DNA from: Paenibacillus sp.
GTDB lineage: Bacteria; Bacillota; Bacilli; Paenibacillales; Paenibacillaceae
Assembly (NCBI GenBank): GCA_031254035.1
Contig: JAIRVF010000152.1
Span: 1 to 35,215 of the forward strand
Length of the DNA: 35,215 bases
Direction of reading: 5' to 3'
The notes beneath the pieces were generated by a model that was not told where the DNA came from, did no database searches, and saw only the letters and a list, made by a program, of their open reading frames with translations. The position numbers and the translations under genes were made by a program. How positions within the stretch are numbered: position 1 is the first letter of the stretch; every line of letters starts with the position of its first letter. Below are positions 1-7,757 of the stretch, piece after piece.

Positions 1-179
1 TCGGTAAATGGCGATGTCTGCTCGATTGGATATTTCATCCCATCCACAACCAAACTAACAGGTATGCCCGAGGCATAGCCAATTTCCGAAAAGCTTACGG
101 TTAACAGAAGTGCAACTCCTACAACAATCATACTTTTGGTATGATTTTGTTTTTTTCTAAAAAAACAAAATTTACTCAT
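1..179 (-). CDS. Secreted protein with probable stalk (copper amine oxidase N-like) domain, partial
   Basis: The 5' part of a minus-strand gene that runs off the left edge of the window; about 59 codons are visible. It starts at an ATG (179-177) preceded by AAAGGGG eight bases upstream. The N-terminus is basic (SKFCFFRKKQNHTK) and is followed by a hydrophobic stretch ending near SEIGYASG, which looks like a Sec signal peptide. The first mature residues (IPVSLVVDGMKYPIEQTSPF) resemble the first beta strand of the 'copper amine oxidase N-terminal' or stalk domain common on Paenibacillus surface proteins. The rest is not visible, so the effector domain is unknown. It lies downstream of the small ORF at 248-565 in the same direction. 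Confidence 0.6.
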   Translation of the reverse strand, partial: MSKFCFFRKKQNHTKSMIVVGVALLLTVSFSEIGYASGIPVSLVVDGMKYPIEQTSPFT

Positions 180-247
180 GTCGTGTCCCCTTTCTGTTTA
201 TCCACAAACTACAAGAATTACTCGGTGATTCATAGAAACGCTACAGA

Positions 248-565
248 TTAGTTCATTTCTAAAGATTCATCTTTCTTGTCATATACGACTTCAAACATAT
301 AGTTTAAATTAGCCTTGCTCTGAATAAATGCAATAGCTTCATCCCAGTTACCACGTTTTACTTGGTCTGAGTAGTCGATACTATGTTCCAATACTGGCTG
401 AGTTTTCTTTTCAGTAATAATAACCGAGTCAATACCCAAGATCTTATAATTATTGTCTTTACACATTTGTATCAATGCTTTTGCATCGCCAGCTTGAAAA
501 TAATACACTCCCCCACGAATGATCGCTTTGTTTTCTAGATTGCTTTCCACGCTTTTTATATCCAC
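248..565 (-). CDS. Small immunity-like protein (function unproven)
   Basis: A 105-residue soluble protein without signal peptide or membrane segment. An alternating pattern (GGVYYF, then ALIQMCKDNNYKILGID, then EHSIDYS, then WDEAIAFI) is reminiscent of small polymorphic-toxin immunity proteins such as the Imm40-type families, but this is an impression and not a proven match. The first possible start is GTG at 565, directly after GAGG, which is too close to act as its own ribosome site. The GTG at 550 is an alternative. An in-frame TAA just upstream rules out a longer N-terminus. It is 45 bases downstream of the pilus operon's last gene. No toxin gene is visible next to it. Confidence 0.5.
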   Translation of the reverse strand: MDIKSVESNLENKAIIRGGVYYFQAGDAKALIQMCKDNNYKILGIDSVIITEKKTQPVLEHSIDYSDQVKRGNWDEAIAFIQSKANLNYMFEVVYDKKDESLEMN

Positions 566-610
566 CTCAATGGTTTTTGTGGTTGTTTAGAGTCACTGAA
601 AGATCCCGCC

Positions 611-1589
611 TCACGGGCCCCCATTCACGCATTCCTTCGGAATATATCCCGCTGCGGCGGCGTCCTTTGCATGATCAAAGATTTCTTCCACCTGATAAGG
701 AAAACCGCAGGTTGCTTTATAGTAATACTTGATTCCTGTTTGCGGATTGATCGCCCCGTAGAAATTGGTCTTTTTGACAAGTCGGCCTCCACCGAGAGCG
801 TAATTGTTATACATCTGCTCACCAATCGGCAGCCCTTGAATAAATGCGATGATTCCGACATCGTTAATTGTATTGGCCCATTCCTCATGAGGAATATCCG
901 GGAGCTTAAACGTATAGCTAATCCCGTTCCGGATGGCATATTCATTGTATGCATTGATGAAATAAGCCAAATCCCTCTGGATGCTTCGAATAATCGTACT
1001 CCGCCGAACAGAATCGAAGTTCACAGGATCATTTAGCAGAGGGATGGAGGTTTTGCCCTGCAAATCCTCCCGAAAGCCTTCAACCCATTTGCGGCTGGCC
1101 GCATCATAAGCATGGACATAACTGTCCAATGTAAAATTAATGCTGTTGCCGCTGCTGTCCGAATATGCGTAAGGTTTTTTGGGCCGCCACATCGGTTTCG
1201 CAAGCTTTTGCCCGGTTTGATCCCTGTATTCCGACATCGTGTATAAGAAAAAACCGTCATAATCGGTAACCCCGATCACCGGAATGTACGAGGCCAATGT
1301 TCCCTGCCCAATCGGATCGTTCTCAACTCCAAAATTCAAATACAAGGTCCGGAAAAACGTATCCAGAGCCAGTTCCTTATTCACTTTAAAAAATTTCATC
1401 GATTGATATCCTGCTTCATATTCCTGCAGTTCGTTAATATTCAGCATCCTACTGGCATCCTGAACCGCAGTGCGAAGGGCAGCATTATATTGGTCTTCCA
1501 ACTGGAGGACCGCTTCCTGAGCCTTGGTCCGCATATCCAGGACAAGCATAAACGGTAGAAAGATACAGACAAACAAAATAGCCAGGTTA
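611..1589 (-). CDS. TadE/TadG-like pilus assembly protein, 3' exon of intron-split gene
   Basis: This is the major part of the last gene of the Tad-like operon. The open frame can be read back to an ATG at 1660, but residues before NLAILF are translated group II intron domains V and VI. After intron removal the gene starts at the ATG at 4202-4200 (ATGAAGATTAC, 5' exon), joined to TAACCTGGC (1589 onward), giving MKITNLAILFVCIFLPFM and a protein of about 329 residues. It has one N-terminal membrane helix, then a short heptad-like region (AQEAVLQLEDQYNAAL), then a long extracytoplasmic domain with only one late cysteine. This layout resembles TadE/TadG minor pilins. The start overlaps the end of the preceding gene by 14 nt, which implies translational coupling. 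Its exact role is unknown. Confidence 0.65.
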
Positions 1590-1674
1590 ATAGAAATAGG
1601 TAAGGATTTGATGCGATCACCGCCTTTTCCCCTTCTCCACACCGTGTGTGCGACTTTCATCGCACACGGCGTTC
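1590..1674 (-). ncRNA. Group II intron catalytic domains V and VI
   Basis: Domain V is the hairpin with arms around CCGTGTGCGA and TCGCACACACGG and a GAAA tetraloop. Domain VI occupies about 1590-1636 and contains the likely bulged branch-point adenosine in CCTTACCT, eight to ten bases from the 3' splice site. The sequence lies directly 3' of the maturase stop codon at 1683. It also contains an in-frame ATG in the domain V loop (GATGAAAGTC) that gives the intron-derived false start of the downstream ORF. Confidence 0.88.
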
Positions 1675-1682
1675 CATCTTTT

Positions 1683-3488
1683 TTAAATTTTTATATCAAT
1701 AGGTTCCAAGTTACTCATTTTACGATACTGGTTGATTCTCTGAATCAAGGACTCAGTTATCTCAAAGGTTGACATGAGCTTATCAATCGTCTTCGGGTTT
1801 GAAGCATGGATTACTTTATGGATATCTCTGTGTAGGATTCGAAGATTGCTGTACATGTCCGTTCCTCCTAAGTGGAGGGGTTGAAGATGGTGACAATGTA
1901 CTTCTTCAGCCGTAAGGAAGATGCCGGAAATTTCGCATTTACCCGCTTGCATACTATACCTGCTCAGTCTGTTATCCAAGTATTCAATGCTTCGATCTGG
2001 GATATTGGACTTCATGAGTTTTATGATTTCTGATCCAACGTCCGGATTCAATTTCTTATGAAGTGTTTCTCTTCCTTCGGCTGTAAATGGGTTTAGACTT
2101 TGTTGAAAGCATAGGTTGTTTACCGTCTTCACATCCCTTATGGGGAAAAGAAATATTCCTACCACTTTGAAGGTTTTGTATTTATTCTTGAAAAACTTTC
2201 TGTAAGTTGGTGGCGGATTGTCTGGGTGTTGATATTTCCCGATTGCTTTTAGACGATTGTAAGTGAACGCTTTTAGATCATAGGCAATTCTTGAGAATTC
2301 TACACTAACATGTGTTGCACGTGAGAAGTAGTTGTGCAATCCCAGCACGAAGCTATTGAATAGGAGAGCATTTTGGGCAGTGGGCAACTTGTGTAGAGTC
2401 ATGATGCGATTTTTTGCTTCCTTCTTGATTTGTTCTATCTTTTTGTTGCTTATGCCCGTATATGCTACTCTTCTTTTACCTTTTTTCTCAGCCCATATTG
2501 TGAAGCCTAAGAATTCAGATTTATGTTTTCTAAGGTTCACAATTTTTGATTTCTCGGGTGAGATGTCGAGTTTAAGACGATCCTTAAGATAGAGCCTTAC
2601 TGCATGGTACCACTTCTGGGCGGTTTTCCAATCGCGACAAAGAATTTTGAAATCATCCGCGTATCGCACGATATAACCTTCTTTGAGGTTAGTTTTCTTG
2701 AGTGCTCTGATTCTGTGATAGTTCCCTGCATACGCGTTTTTGGTTTCAAAGTTTGCCCATTGTCCAGCCACCCATTGATCCAGGTCATTAAGAACAATGT
2801 TGGATAGAAGTGGTGATAGGATTCCACCCTGCGGAGTACCCTTGGATGGGGTACCCTCCCCTTCGATATCAGCCTTTAGCATTTTGCTGATGATTCGAAG
2901 TACTCTTTTATCCCTTATTCCCATATTCCACAGCTGCTTAAGGAGTAACGTATGGTTGACATTATCGAAAAAGCCTTGAATATCTACATCTACAACATAG
3001 TGGAGGTTCCCTCGATTTATTAGATGCTGCACTCGTGCAATCGCATTATGTGCTGATCTGACTGGTCTGAAACCATAGCTATGTTTGTAGAAATAAGCTT
3101 CCGCAATGGGTTCAATAATTTGTTTGAAACATTGCTGAATGATTCTGTCACTTATACATGGGATGCCTAGTGGTCTTTTTTTGCCGTTGGGTTTAGGGAT
3201 GTGGACTCGTCTAACCTTTTTAGGTTGATAATTCAATAACTTACTCCTGATTTTTAGCACCATTTCCTCATCCGTTAGTGTCTTTAGGTTGTCAATTGTT
3301 TTGCCATCTGTTCCAGGTGTACGTGAGCCTTTATTTGACTTTATTGTTCGATATGCTAAAAGGATATTTTGTTTTGAAGTTATTAGATCGTAAAGATTGC
3401 TAAAGTGTATCCTTTTCAGGGCATTCTCGTACAAGTCAGTAAAAGTACTCGTCATGTCGTAGTAATCCCAGTAACGCAGAGCTTGCAC
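1683..3488 (-). CDS. Group II intron reverse transcriptase/maturase with HNH-like tail
   Basis: A 601-residue intron-encoded protein that helps its own intron RNA to splice and retrohome by target-primed reverse transcription. The GTG start at 3488 is chosen because a perfect AAAGGAGGTGA lies seven bases upstream, giving a start of MQALRYWDYYDMT. The reverse transcriptase core contains PKPNGKKRPLGIP, SYGFRP, GTPQGGILSPLLSNI and the catalytic YADD. The maturase (X) domain follows (about residues 340-480). The C-terminal region has CEISGIFLTAEEVHCHHLQP and LGGTDMYSNLRILH, which is HNH-like, but the second zinc-binding Cys pair is not evident, so endonuclease activity is uncertain. Full length and no frameshift, so probably active. 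Confidence 0.93.
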   Translation of the reverse strand: MQALRYWDYYDMTSTFTDLYENALKRIHFSNLYDLITSKQNILLAYRTIKSNKGSRTPGTDGKTIDNLKTLTDEEMVLKIRSKLLNYQPKKVRRVHIPKPNGKKRPLGIPCISDRIIQQCFKQIIEPIAEAYFYKHSYGFRPVRSAHNAIARVQHLINRGNLHYVVDVDIQGFFDNVNHTLLLKQLWNMGIRDKRVLRIISKMLKADIEGEGTPSKGTPQGGILSPLLSNIVLNDLDQWVAGQWANFETKNAYAGNYHRIRALKKTNLKEGYIVRYADDFKILCRDWKTAQKWYHAVRLYLKDRLKLDISPEKSKIVNLRKHKSEFLGFTIWAEKKGKRRVAYTGISNKKIEQIKKEAKNRIMTLHKLPTAQNALLFNSFVLGLHNYFSRATHVSVEFSRIAYDLKAFTYNRLKAIGKYQHPDNPPPTYRKFFKNKYKTFKVVGIFLFPIRDVKTVNNLCFQQSLNPFTAEGRETLHKKLNPDVGSEIIKLMKSNIPDRSIEYLDNRLSRYSMQAGKCEISGIFLTAEEVHCHHLQPLHLGGTDMYSNLRILHRDIHKVIHASNPKTIDKLMSTFEITESLIQRINQYRKMSNLEPIDIKI

Positions 3489-4191
3489 TGTGGCTTCACC
3501 TCCTTTCAGGAGATTTCCCACGTTCCTACCTGATCGGTGCAATTCACTTTTTGGAAAAATTGATATTAATTCAAAAAGACTCGAGGCTGTTCCTCCATAC
3601 CCATTACAGGTACTTCTTAGGTCGTGCCTCTACTCTCACAAGGATTAGTACACTTCGGCATATTATTTGCCTTATAGTAGACGTCTAGGATGGCAGTCCA
3701 TTATTACGACGTTCCTTGCTTTCCTTGTTCCCTAAGAACTAGCTATCCGTGCGTAACCGTAGATGTCTCCTTTGAGCCTGTGGACTTGATATCGCCTTAG
3801 TTCGATATAGCGTGTTTCCTAGATTACATTTGTACTTTACGCCATCCACCCTGCATAGATCAGGACATATGTTTCCATATGCTATGAATTTAGACCCGTA
3901 CATTCGGAGATTCGTCAGATCCTTTGGATCATTCTCACCATAGTTAGCTTTTCAGCCATCCGGCATATCAGTTGGCGTACCTTCTCTTCGAGTGGCTTTA
4001 GCCTTCCTTCTGCCGACTTCACCTGTGCTTCGCACCTAACACGCTTGCCCGTGTCACGCACGCAGGAGATTAATGGAATTGTTTCAGGAAACATGGCTCC
4101 TTCGTTCCAATTCTCGTCCATAGAGTTGGACTTAATCGATATAAGTCCCTACATTTCCCGCTCAAGGCGGTTATAGTAGAACAAGTCACAC
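3489..4191 (-). other. Group II intron 5' ribozyme region (domains I-IV, non-coding)
   Basis: About 700 nt between the 5' splice site and the maturase start. It should fold into domains I-III and the start of domain IV. It includes the candidate exon-binding site EBS1 at 3821-3827, about 365 nt from the intron 5' end. Short ORFs here (for example 3915-4121) are not considered genes. I could not identify a convincing EBS2. Confidence 0.8.
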
Positions 4192-4752
4192 GTAATCTTC
4201 ATTTAATATCATGCCTCCATACGGCATATAAACCCTGGTGTTGTCCCCGGTGTTGCCGTTCAGGAAAAAATCCTGCAAGACCGTCGCCATGGTCCGGTTA
4301 ATATTTTTGGCCTTCACGGTAAAAAAATCACCTTCGCCCATGAAGTACCTCCGATTGTTGTCTTCTAGCCCCAAAGAGTTGTTCGGAAAAAGCCTTTTCA
4401 TGATTTCATCGGTGTAATGACCGTCAAAATAGGTTGTAAAGCTGTCCTTAAAAGTCTTCGAGTCTGCCGGATCGGTGTAAACGGGATGATATTTCTTGTG
4501 AAGATGCTCCATTTTAATCTCATATTGATTTCCGGTCGCCCCAAGCTTGCGTGTCAGATCTGAATACATCGCCGGCGTGATATATCCTTTTGTCCGGGCT
4601 GCATCCACAAATTCCGTAACCGCTGAATGTACGACGATTTGGGATAAAGTATCCTGTCTTTGGGCCTGCTGATAGAGCGGATAAGCGAACATTAAAATCA
4701 GCGCGATCAACACACCCAGTATTTTTGATAGAGAAAATTCCAGTGTAATCAC
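4192..4752 (-). CDS. Tad-locus pseudopilin/TadE-like protein, 5' exon of intron-interrupted region
   Basis: Reads to TAC at 4192 and, after intron splicing, gains the stop codon TAA (1589-1587), giving about 187 residues ending NEDY. In unspliced RNA it would gain one valine and stop at TGA inside the intron. One N-terminal membrane helix (ILGVLIALILMFAYPLY) is followed by an extracytoplasmic domain. The start of the hydrophobic segment (LEFSLSKILG) is pseudopilin/TadE-like. Start choice is uncertain: the GTG at 4752 is embedded in the ribosome-site-like AAAGGGTGAT, and no ATG follows closely. It lies three bases after the previous gene. No catalytic motif is seen, and a structural pilus role is inferred from context. 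Confidence 0.7.
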
Positions 4753-4755
4753 CCT

Positions 4756-5136
4756 TTAGGAAAAAACAATTGTCTGAACCTCTCCGTCCGAACCACGGAT
4801 ATACTGCACCTGGTAGGTTCGGTTAAGAGAAATAACGGAAACGTTCATATTTTCAATTTCTTCATTTTTGGAGAAAAAGTAACCATTGACGCGGATATCC
4901 GCATTCAGTTCATGAATGTGGTAAATGCTTTGCAGCACTTCAGCTCCGGTATAGGTTTCAAAGCCTTTGTCTCTCAAATCGGTAAATAATCTTTTTTCAT
5001 CCTGCGTGGTTGATTTATGCACGGCACTCACCGCAGCATCTTGGATATTGATCCCGTTAATCGCGAATATGCAAGCGGTGATGAAGATAAACAGTTCAAC
5101 CATAATGATGATGGATCTTTCAACGGTATCGTTCAT
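4756..5136 (-). CDS. Small single-TM pilin-like protein of Tad-like locus
   Basis: A 126-residue protein. The ATG at 5136 is preferred over a GTG nine bases upstream because AGGTGG sits five bases before it. After a short polar leader (MNDTVERS) there is one membrane helix (about residues 9-30, IIIMVELFIFITACIFAI), and then about 95 polar residues. A short N-tail, one helix and a small periplasmic-side domain is the architecture of pseudopilins and TadE-like minor pilins. No type IV prepilin G/E cleavage motif is obvious. Its neighbours are two similar small proteins and the TadB/C platform, which suggests a structural or minor-pilin role. Confidence 0.68.
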   Translation of the reverse strand: MNDTVERSIIIMVELFIFITACIFAINGINIQDAAVSAVHKSTTQDEKRLFTDLRDKGFETYTGAEVLQSIYHIHELNADIRVNGYFFSKNEEIENMNVSVISLNRTYQVQYIRGSDGEVQTIVFS

Positions 5137-5198
5137 AATCCCCACCTGTACAGAAGGGCATCCCCCTACTCCAGTGGAGAAGGAGATGCCTGCTTATT

Positions 5199-5669
5199 TT
5201 ATTGCTGGTCGAAAACAATGCCGCGGATCATGTTGTTTGAATCTCTGACAATATACGATTTAAATTGACCACTTGGGTTAATATAGGTGGCATTGGTCTG
5301 ATTTAGAGCATCCTCCAGCTTAAGATTCTTATTCGGGGTTGGAATATCGCCAGTCGTCACATCAAAAGTGTTTCCATAAAAAGTACCATCATGACCTTTC
5401 TGCTTCCCCGTCGTTACCTTAATCCCAAATTGCTCCAAGTTCATATACTGCCTAATTGCATTCATAACCTGACTTCCCGACAAGGTCGTATTATTGTACG
5501 TATTAAATTCCGTGTCCGACAGTTGGGTCGTGATTGAGGCCATTTTGGTCTGCCCCTGCTTGGCCGCATCCTGGGATGAAATCGTAATAATAACCACAAT
5601 TGTGATCAACATGATGGTCAGGAATATCCCTGCCGCAACTCGTATACCGACGCCAGTATTTTCTTCCAT
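5199..5669 (-). CDS. Small single-TM pilin-like protein of Tad-like locus
   Basis: A 156-residue protein; the ATG at 5669 has AAAGGGG ten bases upstream, so the TTG at 5678 is rejected. N-terminal MEENTGVGIRVAAGIFLT leads into one membrane helix ending near ITISSQ. The exported part is rich in Thr, Asn and Gln and carries the segment GHDGTFYGNTFDV. No cysteine is present. It follows the platform gene by 18 bases and precedes two proteins of the same layout. By position and topology it may be a major or minor pseudopilin, but I do not recognise a named family. Confidence 0.68.
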   Translation of the reverse strand: MEENTGVGIRVAAGIFLTIMLITIVVIITISSQDAAKQGQTKMASITTQLSDTEFNTYNNTTLSGSQVMNAIRQYMNLEQFGIKVTTGKQKGHDGTFYGNTFDVTTGDIPTPNKNLKLEDALNQTNATYINPSGQFKSYIVRDSNNMIRGIVFDQQ

Positions 5670-5687
5670 ACTTATCAAACCCCTTTA

Positions 5688-7757
5688 CTAAATTGTTTGT
5701 ATTTTGGTAGACAAATCGCCTAATTGGTTAAATGACATGTACAGGAACGGGAACACCAGATATAACCCGATCAGAAGCGCGCCCGGGGTCCAGCCGATCA
5801 ATTTTGCCCAGGACGTTTTCTTCCGGATCAACCGCTCCAGCCGCTCCTTTTTCTGCTCCGCGTAATATTCCTGTTCCATTTCCAGGTCATCAAAGGCATC
5901 ATGAATGGAAATTTTCTCAACCGCCTGCAGCAATCTGCGCACAATCCGCTCGAAGGACTCAAACGGTGCTTCCTGCTGCAGTGTTTTCAGCGCTTCTTCA
6001 GCCCCGCTGTCATAGGTTAAGAGCGCGCGCTGAATCGCCGGCTTAAATATGATGCCATACCGCTCCATCCATTCCAGCACCGATTCCACCGATATCCGCT
6101 CAAACTCGGCAAGAATGGAAATCAGCACATGGAATTTATCCACTTCGTTTTGCATCTCCAGCGCCCGCATCCGGCGTTGGAATTGCAGGATCCATAGAGG
6201 AAGATAATAGCCGCCTGTGCCTATCGCGATAGCGATTAGCACCTCCCACCATTTCAAATACTCGCTGTTCAGCGATTGAATCTTGCCCATGATTCGGTTC
6301 ACGGTATTGTTCAAGGCTGTGATGTCCGATGGTTTCTGCTGCTCCTGCACCCTCTGCACGATCATCTCTCTCGGTAAATCTCGAGTTCCCTTAAAATCCT
6401 GAATGATCTCATTGTCTGATTTCGTTAATTCTCTTGCCTTTTGCTGCTCCTGATCATTCATGTAACCTAAAATGTTGGCCTCTTCTTTCGTTGGAGCCGT
6501 CCAAATATGATGAGATGCATTCCAATGCAGAAACAAGGCGATCAGGATCACACCGATAAAGCCACCGATGCTTGTCAATACACGGTGCAAGAAAAACCAC
6601 TCCATTGTAAGCGGAGAATTAGATTCCTTTAATAACAGGCTTAAACGGTAATGCTCGCGGGTATGTGGAGCCGGAACAAGCCGATCTACTAACCAGCGAA
6701 CCGGAGGCCAGCGGTAAACTTTCTTTTCCCACTGCTTGCGCTTGCCCGTGGAAACGTATTTGGCTTCATCATTTTCCGCCAGCTTTCGGATTAGAACATA
6801 ACTGATGATGGCAATCGCATAAATAGACAGTTGGATAATGTACCCGATCCGCCCCTCGTAGAAATCCACGGTAATTGGGAAATAGGACTCTCCCCATCGT
6901 TTGAGCGGAAATGAAATGAGAATCGGCGCAAGCGCAATCATCGTCAGACCGCCAAGCTTATAACGGAGTCTCTGCCTCCGCATCAGGTCATATCGAATTT
7001 CCTGCACCAACTTATTGATCGCATTCAAATACATCGAACCTTTTTGTAATGTGCGATCCCCGTATTCCAACACTAGATGCGAAATACCTGAAAAAACCTT
7101 CAGATACCGGTTCGGAGCCACCGCATAATATTTTTCCAATCCTTTGGTAGGTTCGTCGGAGGTAAGGACATCGTGGATTTTTTCCACCTGAAGTTTGATT
7201 TCATGCGCCGATACCTGTGCAGCCTGATAGATCGACTCGTCCACCATTCGAAGTTCCTGATAATAATGGCGATTGTCCTCAAGAAAATGGGCGAACTGCT
7301 TCAACTGCTTGTCCTCAATCCGATTGATGAAGAGATCGAGAAACAACTCGTTTACGACGACGCTGATCAATACCCCGAAAAATACCGCAGCCCAGCTTCG
7401 GCTAAAAATCGCCAAAATGATGAGCGCGAGCAGAAGCGATCCAAGAGACAGATACGTGATGCGCATCGTTTCCTTACGAAGCGTATATTCGTCATAGGTA
7501 TTAATCGCGGAAAGCTTTTTGCGTATGCGTCTGATTTGGCTGCTGAATACAGGTATCTTCTGCAATTTCACATACGATTTTTGATAAAAAATAAGCAGCT
7601 TGGGATGGGTTCTTCGATTGGACTGTGCCGCTGTAGCCCATACACTCCCGAAATTTTTCTTCCGTTTTCTTTCCTTCAGCACCGTATAGATCAGAAAACC
7701 TCCGGAGAGAGCGACAGCCGTTCCGCAAACGAGAACAATCCAGAACCATTTATCCAT
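5688..7757 (-). CDS. TadB/TadC-like type II secretion F platform protein, apparently two modules fused
   Basis: A 689-residue inner-membrane platform protein of Tad/type IV pilus systems, which would couple the CpaF ATPase to pilin extraction. Predicted membrane helices lie near residues 5-27, 101-119, 122-142, 269-285, 305-323, 388-411, 503-524 and 652-676. Two similar cytosolic helical regions (about 150-265 and 525-650) each precede C-terminal helices, as in separate TadB and TadC proteins of about 300 residues. The second contains the recognisable T2SSF-like run FHVLISILAEFERISVESVL. An extracytoplasmic insertion (412-500) is charged and Gln-rich. The ATG overlaps the cpaF stop (ATGGATAA) and has GGGGGGAG upstream, so the two genes are translationally coupled. 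Confidence 0.82.
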   Translation of the reverse strand: MDKWFWIVLVCGTAVALSGGFLIYTVLKERKRKKNFGSVWATAAQSNRRTHPKLLIFYQKSYVKLQKIPVFSSQIRRIRKKLSAINTYDEYTLRKETMRITYLSLGSLLLALIILAIFSRSWAAVFFGVLISVVVNELFLDLFINRIEDKQLKQFAHFLEDNRHYYQELRMVDESIYQAAQVSAHEIKLQVEKIHDVLTSDEPTKGLEKYYAVAPNRYLKVFSGISHLVLEYGDRTLQKGSMYLNAINKLVQEIRYDLMRRQRLRYKLGGLTMIALAPILISFPLKRWGESYFPITVDFYEGRIGYIIQLSIYAIAIISYVLIRKLAENDEAKYVSTGKRKQWEKKVYRWPPVRWLVDRLVPAPHTREHYRLSLLLKESNSPLTMEWFFLHRVLTSIGGFIGVILIALFLHWNASHHIWTAPTKEEANILGYMNDQEQQKARELTKSDNEIIQDFKGTRDLPREMIVQRVQEQQKPSDITALNNTVNRIMGKIQSLNSEYLKWWEVLIAIAIGTGGYYLPLWILQFQRRMRALEMQNEVDKFHVLISILAEFERISVESVLEWMERYGIIFKPAIQRALLTYDSGAEEALKTLQQEAPFESFERIVRRLLQAVEKISIHDAFDDLEMEQEYYAEQKKERLERLIRKKTSWAKLIGWTPGALLIGLYLVFPFLYMSFNQLGDLSTKIQTI

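Larger units (their letters stand above)
1590..4191 (-). mobile_element. Group II intron, complete, 2602 nt
   Basis: The minus strand begins GTGTGACTTG at 4191, a group II 5' end of the GUGYG type. It ends TACCTATTTCTAT at 1590, matching the usual AY end. Domain V (1637-1674) is a 34-38 nt hairpin with a GAAA loop, and domain VI follows with an unpaired A in CCTTACC. The ORF at 1683-3488 encodes the reverse transcriptase/maturase. A candidate EBS1 (GTAATCT, plus strand 3821-3827) is complementary to the last seven bases of the 5' exon (AGATTAC). Excision fuses ATTAC to TAACC, restoring the TAA stop of the upstream gene and the frame of the downstream gene. This independently fixes both junctions. 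The element appears intact and probably splicing-competent. Confidence 0.93.

Noticed and set aside
3915..4121. A 68-codon ORF inside the intron
   Set aside because: It lies in ribozyme domain I; structured RNA explains the sequence.
3829..4191. EBS2 pairing for the intron
   Set aside because: I looked for a complement to exon bases upstream of AGATTAC and found no convincing match by eye.
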